Assembly: GCA_964346765.1 (NCBI GenBank)
Contig: CAYFWB010000008.1
Coordinates: forward strand, 1-64,000
Reading direction: 5' to 3'
Source of the DNA: JBGSPQ01 sp964346765
GTDB lineage: Bacteria > Patescibacteriota > Gracilibacteria > UBA1369
Length of the DNA stretch: 64,000 bases
Notes under the pieces: model-generated
The model's database searches: none
Told to the model about the DNA's origin: nothing
What the model saw: the letters and a program-made list of their open reading frames with translations, nothing else
Shown here: positions 33,392 through 42,133 of the stretch, piece by piece
Layout of the letters: each line of letters starts with the position of its first letter
Numbering within the stretch: the stretch's first letter is position 1
Made by a program: the position numbers and the translations under genes

Positions 33392-33420
33392 TTGTAAAGC
33401 GGGTGATTAAAATGTAAATT
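33392..33420 (+). promoter_or_regulatory. Candidate sigma70 promoter of lepB
   Basis: TTGTAA and TAAATT are separated by exactly 17 bases, with a TG directly before the -10. The lepB ATG is 25 bases beyond, with no Shine-Dalgarno between. Confidence 0.4.
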
Positions 33421-33444
33421 AAATCTTGCATATTTTTTCCAAAA

Positions 33445-34167
33445 ATGAAACTACCAAGCTATTTCAGCAAGGAAGATAAAGATCTTATGGAAGATACCAA
33501 AATTAAAGGAGCAGTAGCGTTTTGGCTAGATATAATCCTGAATCTTGTAATTATTGTCGGACTGGTGTTTTTGATCAGGACGTTCATCATTTCACCTTTC
33601 CAAGTTTACGGACCGTCAATGTGTAACACCCTTAACGAGGACAATAACGGTGATTGCAGTAAGGGTTACGGTGAATATCTGATTGTCAACAAATTCGGTT
33701 ATCTTAATATTTTTGGATGGCAGGTGGGTTTACCGGATAGAGGTGATATTATAGTTTTTCACCCTCCACATAATGAAAAAGAATTCTATATAAAAAGAAT
33801 AATCGGATTACCCGGTGAAACGATCCAATTAAACGATGGCTATGTATATATAAAAAATTCTGAACATCCCGAAGGTATAAGGCTTGAAGAACCCTATTTA
33901 AGTGAAGAAAATCTGGGAAATACACATCCGATGAACGGCAGCAGGGTGTTTGAAATACCTAATGACGGATATTTTGTTATGGGTGATAACAGATTGAAAA
34001 GTTCAGATGCCAGAAGCTGTTTTTCTGAAACGTTCGGAAGACAAAAATGTGGAGAAGAAGGAACTTCATTTTTTCTAACCACGGATAATATAGAAGGAAA
34101 AGCAATGGTAATACTATGGCCGATAAATAAAATCTCCTTAATTAGTATTCCGAAATACAGCCTGTAA
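33445..34167 (+). CDS. lepB: Signal peptidase I
   Basis: Membrane serine protease that removes signal peptides. One N-terminal transmembrane helix (about 25-50) precedes the catalytic serine in VYGPSMCNTL (S58). The general-base lysine lies in FYIKRIIGLPGETI near residue 115. GYFVMGDNRLKSSDARSC is box D/E. The 240-residue length is normal. It stands alone between a minus-strand operon and an exported-protein gene. Confidence 0.96.
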   Translation: MKLPSYFSKEDKDLMEDTKIKGAVAFWLDIILNLVIIVGLVFLIRTFIISPFQVYGPSMCNTLNEDNNGDCSKGYGEYLIVNKFGYLNIFGWQVGLPDRGDIIVFHPPHNEKEFYIKRIIGLPGETIQLNDGYVYIKNSEHPEGIRLEEPYLSEENLGNTHPMNGSRVFEIPNDGYFVMGDNRLKSSDARSCFSETFGRQKCGEEGTSFFLTTDNIEGKAMVILWPINKISLISIPKYSL

Positions 34168-34254
34168 TAATCTTACTGAAAGCGCATTAAACGTAACAAA
34201 GTGTGTTTTTTTTGATATACATAATTTTTATATACAAAGAAATAAAAAATACAC

Positions 34255-34283
34255 TTGACAAGTATTGACGTCTTAACTAAAAT
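34255..34283 (+). promoter_or_regulatory. Strong sigma70 promoter of the orphan exported protein
   Basis: A perfect TTGACA and TAAAAT are separated by exactly 17 bases, the best promoter match seen in the window. The predicted leader of about 34 bases to the ATG at 34324 is A/T- and C-rich and has no Shine-Dalgarno. Confidence 0.75.
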
Positions 34284-34323
34284 CACAACCTATATAACTT
34301 TTTAAACCATTAAAAACACTATT

Positions 34324-35328
34324 ATGCAAATATATAGTCCAAAAGAAGGACTGTCAGGGCTACAAGAAGAATCAGGGGCAAATTTAACTCCTGAGCAATT
34401 AGATGCCCCGGCAGACCGCACAAATGGTCTTAAAGCCCGACTCGCAGCGACAGTTGCCAAAGTTACCCCTTTACTGACCGCCGCATCATTACTTACAGCC
34501 ACAGGTTGTTCAGATGAAAAAACTGACAATCAACCGGCTCCGGCTCCTACAGCCGTAACTCCACAACCTAAAAGAGCCGAAGAACCTGAAAATGATAATT
34601 CGGGTCCTTTCGCTTACAAAGCTGTTTGTGAAGCTCACAACCTGTTAGACTCCGAAAATAAAGGAGCAAAGCAAAATTACCGAAGAATGTTCATACAGAT
34701 GGTAATTGCCGGCGAACCAGTTATCTATGAACCTTGCGCGGAGTCAAATCTATCCGATGAAGCGGGACAATTTGTAGATGCAGACTGTAAAAATAAAGGT
34801 GACTATCGTATATGCACGGTCAAAGATTCGTATATAAACAACAGATATGAGACCGTTAACACAGAAACAATGTTTAAATGGTTATTAAACGGTGAGCATG
34901 AAGTAGAATCTCCTAATTCGGTTAAAAATGTATTTCATCCTTATGATGTCAACGCCAGAAAAGGACAAAACATAATACCTGTCAACCCAAATGCATCTCT
35001 TATTTACGGTCAAAGAAAAAAATCTAAAGATGATAAAAGACGGGCAGTAAAATCCAATCCTACACCTACCCCTGCTGTAACAAACACAAAAGTTCGGGAA
35101 ACCACACCGACCCATAATCCCGAAACTAACAGACGTTTAGACAACCTTGAAGCACAAGTATCCTACAATACTTCAAAAAACGAAGAACAAGACAACAGGC
35201 TGAATGCGCACGAACAAGCCATCCAAATCATAATAGACGCTAATAGCGGATCAAAACCACTAAACCCTCACCCAACCAGCGCGGATTATACCGATTTGGG
35301 AGGAAGAGTAGCTACAGACAGACAATAA
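34324..35328 (+). CDS. Orphan exported or lipoprotein-like protein
   Basis: 334 residues with no recognised family. A hydrophilic 40-residue N-terminus precedes a hydrophobic stretch (VTPLLTAASLLTATGC, 47-62) ending in a cysteine. This resembles a lipobox but has Ala at -3, so lipidation is uncertain. Residues 65-95 are P/A/E-rich. A central domain (about 95-235) carries six cysteines that could form disulfides. A T/P-rich linker (245-270) and a heptad-like segment NRRLDNLEAQVSYN follow. It has its own near-consensus promoter and a strong terminator, implying a monocistronic, well-expressed surface protein. Confidence 0.7.
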   Translation: MQIYSPKEGLSGLQEESGANLTPEQLDAPADRTNGLKARLAATVAKVTPLLTAASLLTATGCSDEKTDNQPAPAPTAVTPQPKRAEEPENDNSGPFAYKAVCEAHNLLDSENKGAKQNYRRMFIQMVIAGEPVIYEPCAESNLSDEAGQFVDADCKNKGDYRICTVKDSYINNRYETVNTETMFKWLLNGEHEVESPNSVKNVFHPYDVNARKGQNIIPVNPNASLIYGQRKKSKDDKRRAVKSNPTPTPAVTNTKVRETTPTHNPETNRRLDNLEAQVSYNTSKNEEQDNRLNAHEQAIQIIIDANSGSKPLNPHPTSADYTDLGGRVATDRQ

Positions 35329-35346
35329 TATTAAAACAGTTCTAAA

Positions 35347-35375
35347 AATCCCTCTAATATTAGAGGGATTTTTTT
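35347..35375. terminator. Bidirectional Rho-independent terminator
   Basis: A perfect 24-base palindrome (AATCCCTCTAAT and its reverse complement) gives a 10-bp stem with an ATAT loop. It is followed by seven T on the plus strand and preceded by five A, which become T on the minus strand. It can end both the exported-protein gene and the converging membrane-protein/UDG/DHH operon. It is the only clear intrinsic terminator I see. Confidence 0.9.
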
Positions 35376-35379
35376 AAAC

Positions 35380-35754
35380 CTACTGTTCCCTGGCCATAAA
35401 ATAAAATTCGAACAACGTTATTGTAGCTATAAGTAAAAGACCGGACCACCATGTCAATAATCCCATAATCTGAAACGTGAGACAGCCTAAAGCAATAACG
35501 GTTAAAAGTACCCCCTGCCTGAAAGCGGTATGAATATGTTGATAATAAATCTCATTTTTATTCAACCAAACTCTAAAATAAAAACCGAGTACCGTGAACG
35601 TGCAGGACAAGGCGAAAAACAAACTGATATAAAATAACGTTAACGCCAAGCCCGTAGATTCAAACGGATCAAGTTTATTAATAACCACAACCCACGCAAT
35701 CCAGCTCACCAGTCCAGCTGTGCCTATTATAGCCAAATATCTATTATGTGTCAT
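35380..35754 (-). CDS. Four-helix membrane protein of unknown function
   Basis: 124 residues with four predicted transmembrane segments (about 8-26, 36-60, 82-98 and 101-119). No catalytic motif is recognised. The start overlaps the UDG stop by 11 bases, so it belongs to the DHH, membrane protein, UDG operon that ends at the bidirectional terminator. Confidence 0.68.
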   Translation of the reverse strand: MTHNRYLAIIGTAGLVSWIAWVVVINKLDPFESTGLALTLFYISLFFALSCTFTVLGFYFRVWLNKNEIYYQHIHTAFRQGVLLTVIALGCLTFQIMGLLTWWSGLLLIATITLFEFYFMAREQ

Positions 35755-36307
35755 AAGCCAATTTTACCAAGTTTTTTATATCCGCAAATAATGTTTCTTT
35801 CAAATTTGGATTATACAAGGCCGAAGCCGGATGATAAAGCGGAAAAAAATATTTCCCTCTCAAGCTACCTGTTTTTATAATTTGTTTTGTCCCATGTATT
35901 AGCGATATTTTTGCATCAGGTAAAAAATAATACATGGAATGTCTTCCCAAAGTCACAATAAGTTCGGGGTTTATCAACCTAATTTGCTCGTCAATATAAA
36001 CCCTACACGCCTGAATTTCTGTTATCTTGGGATCCCTGTTATTTGGCGGACGATGTTTCACCAAATTTGTTATAAAAATATCCTTTCTATCTAATCCTAC
36101 ACTCTCCAACAATTGGTCAAATATTTTACCGGCGGCACCGGCAAAAGGACGTCCGCTCAAATCCTCCGCTCTACCCGGTGCCTCACCTATAAAAACGATC
36201 TTGGTTTTATGATTGCCCTCACCAAAAACAGCATTATTAGCTGTCTTATACAAAGCACATTTTTTGCAACGATGCACTTTAGCTTCGAGCTTATCCAAAG
36301 AATCCAT
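35744..36307 (-). CDS. Family 4 uracil-DNA glycosylase with a Cys-to-His change at the Fe-S site
   Basis: Removes uracil from DNA. Motif A is GEAPGRAEDLSGRPFAGAAG (41-60), and YHPAS (158-162) is the second active-site motif. The iron-sulfur ligands in family 4 are four Cys. Here C14, C17 and C101 are present, but the third position reads VKHRPP, giving H85 where VKCRPP is usual. The spacing of 16 from 85 to 101 is kept. A His ligand is plausible, as in UdgX-type relatives. It lies six bases before the preceding membrane-protein gene of the same operon. Confidence 0.88.
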   Translation of the reverse strand: MDSLDKLEAKVHRCKKCALYKTANNAVFGEGNHKTKIVFIGEAPGRAEDLSGRPFAGAAGKIFDQLLESVGLDRKDIFITNLVKHRPPNNRDPKITEIQACRVYIDEQIRLINPELIVTLGRHSMYYFLPDAKISLIHGTKQIIKTGSLRGKYFFPLYHPASALYNPNLKETLFADIKNLVKLAYDT

Positions 36308-36312
36308 TTCAA

Positions 36313-37263
36313 CTATCTTTTTTTAATAAATAATCTGGTAAGAATCAAAAGAGCACCGAGCGCCAGAAAAATATACGCACCTTTTTGTATTTCCACCCCA
36401 AAAAGAAAGAAAATTTTATCGGTTAGAATTCTAATATCTTCAATTAATAATTCACCATTAATTTTTTGTGCCACCACCGGAGATAACGCGGGTAACAAAA
36501 AACTAACAATCACAGCTGATAGTCCCCCCACAAAAAAAGCTAAACCAAGATAAGATAATATCGACGCGAACTGCTTCCATATCAACAATACAATAAATAT
36601 TAAACTACCCAGCAACAGACCATAAATAACAATCTTCAAGATATCGATCACCTGGAAAACATTACTCAGCATAAAACCGTTTTGCCCGACAGACGCATTA
36701 AGATCTATTTGAACCTGCTCGGGAACAGCTGAATAAATAGCTATTTCAAACTCTTCAATGAAAGGCTCCGCAACAATATTATACTCAACCATGGGTGGCA
36801 CGCAAGACGGCAATCCGCCTTCAGTTTCTTCGGGAATCTCTCCTTCTTCGCATTTCTGTATAGATTCAAACACCCTGTAAGAAAGATTATGAGTCAACGT
36901 AAGCAAACTCTCTCTATATGTCCCCAATTTCAAAGTTAATGGTTTGCTGGGATCTTCTTTAAGAGTATCAAGTTCTCTAATCAACTGATTAAGCATTTTG
37001 TCATAAACCGTCTTTGGGAAAACCGCAGTAATTTCGCGCCTTAAATCCGCTTCCGTGAAATTGTTTTCGATAAACGCATTCTCATTGAAAAGATTTTTCA
37101 CAGTTGCGTTAACCATAAAATTATAACTCTCTTCAGAAAGTTTATTATTATAAAAATCTGCAGACAAAAATGTATTGGTTACTGCAAAAACCAAAAATGC
37201 CGCTTGCGCAGAAATTATGAAAACAAAAACCAAAATTCCCGCTATAATTCGTCTAAAAATCAT
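36313..37263 (-). CDS. Membrane protein with large extracytoplasmic domain, unknown function
   Basis: An N-terminal hydrophobic segment (about 5-30 from the chosen start) is followed by roughly 180 hydrophilic residues with two Cys (KCEEGE and PSCVPP regions), then three transmembrane helices and a basic end. The arrangement suggests an anchored extracellular domain. No family motif is recognised. I chose the ATG at 37263, ten codons inside the longest ORF, because it places the hydrophobic segment at the N-terminus. It lies between DHH phosphoesterase and UDG genes in one operon. Confidence 0.65.
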   Translation of the reverse strand: MIFRRIIAGILVFVFIISAQAAFLVFAVTNTFLSADFYNNKLSEESYNFMVNATVKNLFNENAFIENNFTEADLRREITAVFPKTVYDKMLNQLIRELDTLKEDPSKPLTLKLGTYRESLLTLTHNLSYRVFESIQKCEEGEIPEETEGGLPSCVPPMVEYNIVAEPFIEEFEIAIYSAVPEQVQIDLNASVGQNGFMLSNVFQVIDILKIVIYGLLLGSLIFIVLLIWKQFASILSYLGLAFFVGGLSAVIVSFLLPALSPVVAQKINGELLIEDIRILTDKIFFLFGVEIQKGAYIFLALGALLILTRLFIKKR

Positions 37264-37296
37264 TGTTCTTTTTAAAGCTCTGCAATTATACACAAA

Positions 37297-38292
37297 CTAG
37301 ATCGAATTAGGAAGCAAAGTTCCCTTTGGTAACTCTTGCGAAGGAACAATTTTCCAGTGTGTTTCTTGATGTATCCTTCCGGGCAAAGTAAAACCGGCAG
37401 CTTTTTTATGCCCCCCTCCTCCGAATTGCGCGGCTAATTCCTCCAAGTCCACATCATCTCTTTGAGTTCTGAATGACCCTTTCACATTTCCATTCCTGTC
37501 CTCGTTTAATAAACATGCATACTTAGTTCCGGGAACAGAATTCAACAAATCAACAACTCCTGATGAGGCATCGGGAGTCGCATCACACTCTTCAATATCC
37601 CTCCACGTCAAAACCGAGACAGTCACGCCATCACTGTTAACACGAGCATTTTCCAAAGCCTTGCCCCATACTTTTAATGTCGAAACAGGCGTACTTCTGA
37701 ATAAATTTTTTGCCACAGTATTAACTTTGGCACCATATTCCACCAATCTCCCTGCAATTTCAAAAACATCCAAATTGGTATTAGAATGCATCAGACTTCC
37801 CGTATCGTTATAAATACCTGTTAAAAGAGCGGTGGCCATAGCAGGCGTAATCCTTATGCCGGCATATTCAAAAAACTTAAAAAGAATCATCGTGGTTGAA
37901 GCACTGGCAGAGTCCACTATGTTACAAGTACCGAAATTATCGTTCGAAGCGTGATGATCCATATTGATCACTGGTACATCTCCGCTAAAGATCTCCGGAT
38001 ATTTTTCATGATATTTTGTCATGTAAGAAGCACCGGCATCCATAACCACAATTAAATCATATTCTCTAAAATCAAATTCGCTGATAATTTTGTTAACTGA
38101 CGACAAAAAATGAAAACGATCCGGCACCGGATCAATACATGCAATATCACACGACTTACTAAGATCATTCATTGCTATAAAAAAAGCTATTCCCGCCCCA
38201 AGCGTGTCTCCATCCGGGCGTTTATGGCAAATTGTCAGAATCTTTTCCGACTTCTCAACCAGATTACTAAATTTTATAAATTTTTCTTTCAT
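37297..38292 (-). CDS. DHH/DHHA1 phosphoesterase (NrnA-like)
   Basis: Predicted oligoribonuclease / pAp phosphatase. The DHH-family metal motifs appear in order: CHKRPDGDTLGA (21-32), VVMDAGAS, NMDHHASND (DHH) and LLTGIYNDTGSL. The DHHA1 substrate-binding motif near the end is FGGGGHKKAAGF. At 331 residues it matches NrnA. In organisms without Orn, NrnA degrades short RNAs. First gene of the operon to 35380. Confidence 0.92.
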   Translation of the reverse strand: MKEKFIKFSNLVEKSEKILTICHKRPDGDTLGAGIAFFIAMNDLSKSCDIACIDPVPDRFHFLSSVNKIISEFDFREYDLIVVMDAGASYMTKYHEKYPEIFSGDVPVINMDHHASNDNFGTCNIVDSASASTTMILFKFFEYAGIRITPAMATALLTGIYNDTGSLMHSNTNLDVFEIAGRLVEYGAKVNTVAKNLFRSTPVSTLKVWGKALENARVNSDGVTVSVLTWRDIEECDATPDASSGVVDLLNSVPGTKYACLLNEDRNGNVKGSFRTQRDDVDLEELAAQFGGGGHKKAAGFTLPGRIHQETHWKIVPSQELPKGTLLPNSI

Positions 38293-38391
38293 ATTTGATT
38301 CGCCCCTATATCGTTATTAAGAGCGCGATACTAAAGGATGTTTTTTATTTATGCAAGATCATTTATAATACCATTAAATAACTCTCAAAAA

Positions 38392-39351
38392 ATGGATAAA
38401 AAAATAAAAGTAGTCTTCATGGGAACGCCAGGAATAGCCCTGCCTTCCCTATTGAAATTGATTGAAGACAACGATATTTCCGTGGAAGCTGTTATAACCA
38501 TGGAAGACAAAAAAATCGGACGTAAACAAATTTTAACTCCTCCACCGGTTAAAATGCTGGCTGTAGAGAACGGAATACCTGTCTTACAACCTCCTTCATT
38601 AAAAAACAACACGGATTTTATAAACATCTTAAGCGGATTAAAGCCCGACCTGATAGTGGTCATCGCCTACGGCCATATATTGCCCACCGAAATATTAAAT
38701 TTACCAAAATACAGCTGTCTAAATATACACGGCTCTCTGCTACCCAAATACAGAGGAGCTTCCCCCATAGAAAGCAGCTTATTAAACGGTGACAAAGAAA
38801 CGGGCGTCACTTTCATTAAAATGACTAAAAAAATGGATGCCGGTCCTATTTACAGTTTACACAGAATAAAAATAGAAAACACGGACAACGCTTTGACTCT
38901 CAGAGCCAAACTCGGAACTTTTGGCGGCAATCTACTACCGTTTACAATAAAAGATATTGTAAATGAAACCCTTGAGCCGATACCTCAAGATGAAAAAAAC
39001 GCCACCTATTGCAAAAAAATAAAAAAAACAGATGGAAGGGTGGATATTAAAATAGATACAGCCGATCAAATAGTACGCAAAGTAAAAGCATTTACGCCTT
39101 GGCCCGGCTGTTACATACAGGCTGATGACAAAAAAATAAAAATTATTGAAGCCGAATCTGTCAAAGACTACTCAAATTCACCTCCGGGTGATCTTATAGA
39201 AGTAAAAAACAAAAGCCTGGGCATAAAAACCAGACAAAACATTCTGCTTATAAAAAAAATCCAGCCGGAAGGTAAAAAAAATATGAATTTTCAGGATTTC
39301 CTGCTTGGCAATAAAGACTTGCTTATCAAACTACTGCAAAGTGCGAAATAA
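38392..39351 (+). CDS. fmt: Methionyl-tRNA formyltransferase
   Basis: Formylates initiator Met-tRNA. The N-terminal KVVFMGTPGIALPSL, the catalytic N-x-H segment NIHGSLLPKYRGASPIE and the conserved Asp of KMDAGPI are all visible, followed by a C-terminal OB-like domain. I chose the ATG at 38392 because the 18 upstream codons match no family residues. A TATAAT lies 22 bases before this start (38364-38369) without a good -35. The last 61 bases overlap the end of the convergent O-antigen ligase-like gene. Confidence 0.95.
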   Translation: MDKKIKVVFMGTPGIALPSLLKLIEDNDISVEAVITMEDKKIGRKQILTPPPVKMLAVENGIPVLQPPSLKNNTDFINILSGLKPDLIVVIAYGHILPTEILNLPKYSCLNIHGSLLPKYRGASPIESSLLNGDKETGVTFIKMTKKMDAGPIYSLHRIKIENTDNALTLRAKLGTFGGNLLPFTIKDIVNETLEPIPQDEKNATYCKKIKKTDGRVDIKIDTADQIVRKVKAFTPWPGCYIQADDKKIKIIEAESVKDYSNSPPGDLIEVKNKSLGIKTRQNILLIKKIQPEGKKNMNFQDFLLGNKDLLIKLLQSAK

Positions 39352-40634
39352 AGAAATAAAAATACCTGTCCCTGGTAAGAAGTATAAAAATAATGATCAA
39401 ACAAAAACAAAATAATGATCAAAGTAAAAACCGTTAACTGTAAAAACGCGCATTCTCTATCAGATTTCACGGAAGACTCATTCGTGGACTTAAGCAAACC
39501 CCAAAAGATATAACCAAACAATAATAAAAATATCAAAACCGTTATTAAACCTGCTTCATTGGCCATTAATAAATAAACATTGTGTACAGGTTGCGTCAGC
39601 CAGGGGGCCAGTTTAAATGCTGAATAATCCTGCATAAATAAAGTAAAATGGCCTACACCCACACCAAATGGATTATCAAATAACATATTTTTGCCTATGC
39701 TTAAATATTGGATCCTTTCAAGGCTTGCTGCGTCAACGCCTCCCAAAAATCTGTTAAAAAATAAACTCTCAAGATTAAAAATCATTATAAAAAAAAGGAA
39801 AATAACACTCCAAAAAGCAAAAATTTTTAATGATAACTTTTTATTGGAAACGGCAAAATACATTAAGACCGCTCCACCCAATGCTATAAAAGCGCTCCTT
39901 GAAAATGTCAGTATCAGAGCCAACAGCAAGACGGAACCAACTAACAGCAATAACCACAAATTTCTTCTGAAAACGAAATAAGACCAAATTAACCCCACCG
40001 ACAAAAACCCTGCCAAAATATTAGGATGCAAAAAACTGCCGTAGGCGCGTAAAATTTTAATATGTCCCATGTCGATTTTAGCAACTCCCTGAGTCGAAGT
40101 CGAAATCACGGGTTCACCAATGAACCTTAGACCTGCGGAAGATTGCAGAAGATATTGCTCGATACCGATAAAAGCCTGTATCAATAGCGCATAAACAAAA
40201 AACAACAAAACCTCTTTTTGACTCAATAGTTCATTAACAATTAAAAAATAAAGTAAAAACAATTCCAAATACCTGAAAATCATAACCACAGATAATACCT
40301 TTGATTCGGCAATTAAAACCCCCGGCATTATGGACAAAATAAATAAAACCAATATCACCGCCAAACGATTGTCGCCGAAAGTAATTTTTTTCTTATAATC
40401 GCTATAATAAACCGCCATCCCAAAAGACAAAAACGCCAACAATATTAATATATCCTGCGCGTAAACAAAAAAGGTAGCGTATTCATTAAAGTTGCCAGTT
40501 AACAAATAAGGACTATTTAAAATAATAGTTCTGATGTTAAAAGGTAAAATCACCAAAAACACCAACAAGAAAAACCTGGAAGCTTTGATAAAATCCATTT
40601 TTTTTAAAGCTCTAAAAAAATCCTCTCCAGTCAT
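39291..40634 (-). CDS. O-antigen ligase/Wzy-like polymerase
   Basis: Polytopic protein of 447 residues with about 11-12 hydrophobic segments. It has a long extracytoplasmic loop before the final helices and the Wzy_C-type motifs HPNILAGFLSVG, LTFSRSAFIALGG, NPFGVGVGHF and the conserved PVHNVYLLMANEAGL. Such proteins polymerise or ligate lipid-linked glycans. It is the last gene of a unit with a GT2 and a solute-binding lipoprotein upstream. Its 3-prime end overlaps fmt by 61 bases. Confidence 0.8.
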   Translation of the reverse strand: MTGEDFFRALKKMDFIKASRFFLLVFLVILPFNIRTIILNSPYLLTGNFNEYATFFVYAQDILILLAFLSFGMAVYYSDYKKKITFGDNRLAVILVLFILSIMPGVLIAESKVLSVVMIFRYLELFLLYFLIVNELLSQKEVLLFFVYALLIQAFIGIEQYLLQSSAGLRFIGEPVISTSTQGVAKIDMGHIKILRAYGSFLHPNILAGFLSVGLIWSYFVFRRNLWLLLLVGSVLLLALILTFSRSAFIALGGAVLMYFAVSNKKLSLKIFAFWSVIFLFFIMIFNLESLFFNRFLGGVDAASLERIQYLSIGKNMLFDNPFGVGVGHFTLFMQDYSAFKLAPWLTQPVHNVYLLMANEAGLITVLIFLLLFGYIFWGLLKSTNESSVKSDRECAFLQLTVFTLIIILFLFDHYFYTSYQGQVFLFLYFALCSSLISKSLLPSRKS

Positions 40635-40643
40635 GTAATTTGT

Positions 40644-42095
40644 TTACTGAGTTTGTTCCGGCAAGGGCTCTATCAAGCCGTCGGAGGGCAATAAAGCGTT
40701 TATTTTTTCTTCAGCTTCTCTGACCGCGTCATTAACGGAACCGGTCGCGAGTATAGAAGCAATCGCTTCACTGAAAATCTCTGAATATTTGGCATAATCA
40801 TAAATAGGCACACTTTCTGCATAACCAATTTGTTCCGCGAAAACTCCATAAATTGGATCCTGCATTTGTTCTTCAATCATGTCACGTCTGCTTGTTGGTC
40901 TGTGCGTCTTTTCATTATAATATTGCAAATTTTCCTGATTGCTCATAAACACCAAAAAATCCCAGGCTTCTTTCTGATGTGCAGATGTTCTGCTGACTGT
41001 TTCTGCAAAATAATTAGCATAGGCGTCTCTTTTTTCGGTTGAAGTGGCGGGATCAATTACCTGTGGTGCCGCCGCTATACCAACATTTTCCATAGAAATC
41101 GTGCTTACCCCCTTACTGTCCAATTCCTGAATTTTTGATCTGATCTGTTCGTACATATAAGAGTAACCGAAAACCATTACAACCTTTCCCTTCGCAAAAG
41201 CATCCAGCTCCTTGGAGGCGGAATTTGCATCAGCCAAATATTGATTCCATGAATAATTTTTATTAGTCGGTAATGCGAAGCTGGTATAGAGCTTTAAAGC
41301 TTTCTGTGCCGGATTAATACTTGTGCCTGTGGATCCTCTCTCCATCTGTTTGGAAAACTCCGCACGTGAAATATTGTCATTATAAAAATCCGCCCCGTAT
41401 TGAATCATCATCATCAATAAAATATCCGTTGATCTTGCGATATTATCGGATCTGCCAAGAGCTATACCCGCCTGCTCAAATCTTTCAAAACTCTGATCCC
41501 GCTTTGTCAAAGTAAATACATCCTCCTGCATTTCATCCCAAGTAACCGGAGGTTTACCTCTGGAAGGAATTTTATCCTCATAAGCGCCACGATTATAATA
41601 AAGAACCAAAGTGTCGACCATAAGGGGAATACCGTAGACTTTTTCAATTCCGTCCGCGGGATCCCTTAAAATAAGATCATCCGATGCCACACTCACAAAA
41701 GTCGCGTCAAAAGAGTCGGTCGGGACTATATCAGAAGGCGCGGGAGATATTTTCTTTAAATTTGGCAAAATCCAATAATTTGGCGCCGAAAACATATCGG
41801 GCCCCTCCCCTTCCGCGAGCTCATTGATTATCAAGTCTTCATATTCTTCCAGATCCGTAAATTTTTTATATGTAATCTGTACATTCGGATGATCTGCCTG
41901 ATACTGCTGAATCAACGGTCTAATTACATCTTCGTCGTCAAACATTCTATAATAAACCAAATTAATCATTTCGGGGGTGGACGGTTTATCAGTTTCTTCG
42001 CGTCGAAAACACCCCGAAAATATTCCCATGAAAATTGCCCCGATTATTAAAATCCCGATTAAACGTTTTATATTCATATTCATATTCATAGTCAT
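40644..42095 (-). CDS. Extracellular sugar-type solute-binding lipoprotein
   Basis: Family 1 solute-binding protein of 483 residues. The signal peptide ends at a lipobox-like IFSGC. The mature protein has the family layout with VYYRMFDDEDVIRPL, ADHPNVQITYKKF and the FLVFMSNQENLQYY region near the C-terminus. The start is ambiguous because ATG recurs every six bases (MTMNMNMN). No ABC permease or ATPase genes are adjacent. It is flanked by a GT2 and an O-antigen ligase-like gene, so its ligand may be a glycan or it may depend on permeases elsewhere. Confidence 0.85.
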   Translation of the reverse strand: MTMNMNMNIKRLIGILIIGAIFMGIFSGCFRREETDKPSTPEMINLVYYRMFDDEDVIRPLIQQYQADHPNVQITYKKFTDLEEYEDLIINELAEGEGPDMFSAPNYWILPNLKKISPAPSDIVPTDSFDATFVSVASDDLILRDPADGIEKVYGIPLMVDTLVLYYNRGAYEDKIPSRGKPPVTWDEMQEDVFTLTKRDQSFERFEQAGIALGRSDNIARSTDILLMMMIQYGADFYNDNISRAEFSKQMERGSTGTSINPAQKALKLYTSFALPTNKNYSWNQYLADANSASKELDAFAKGKVVMVFGYSYMYEQIRSKIQELDSKGVSTISMENVGIAAAPQVIDPATSTEKRDAYANYFAETVSRTSAHQKEAWDFLVFMSNQENLQYYNEKTHRPTSRRDMIEEQMQDPIYGVFAEQIGYAESVPIYDYAKYSEIFSEAIASILATGSVNDAVREAEEKINALLPSDGLIEPLPEQTQ

Positions 42096-42133
42096 AGTAT
42101 AAAAAAAATAAAATATTTGTTAAGATAATATAT

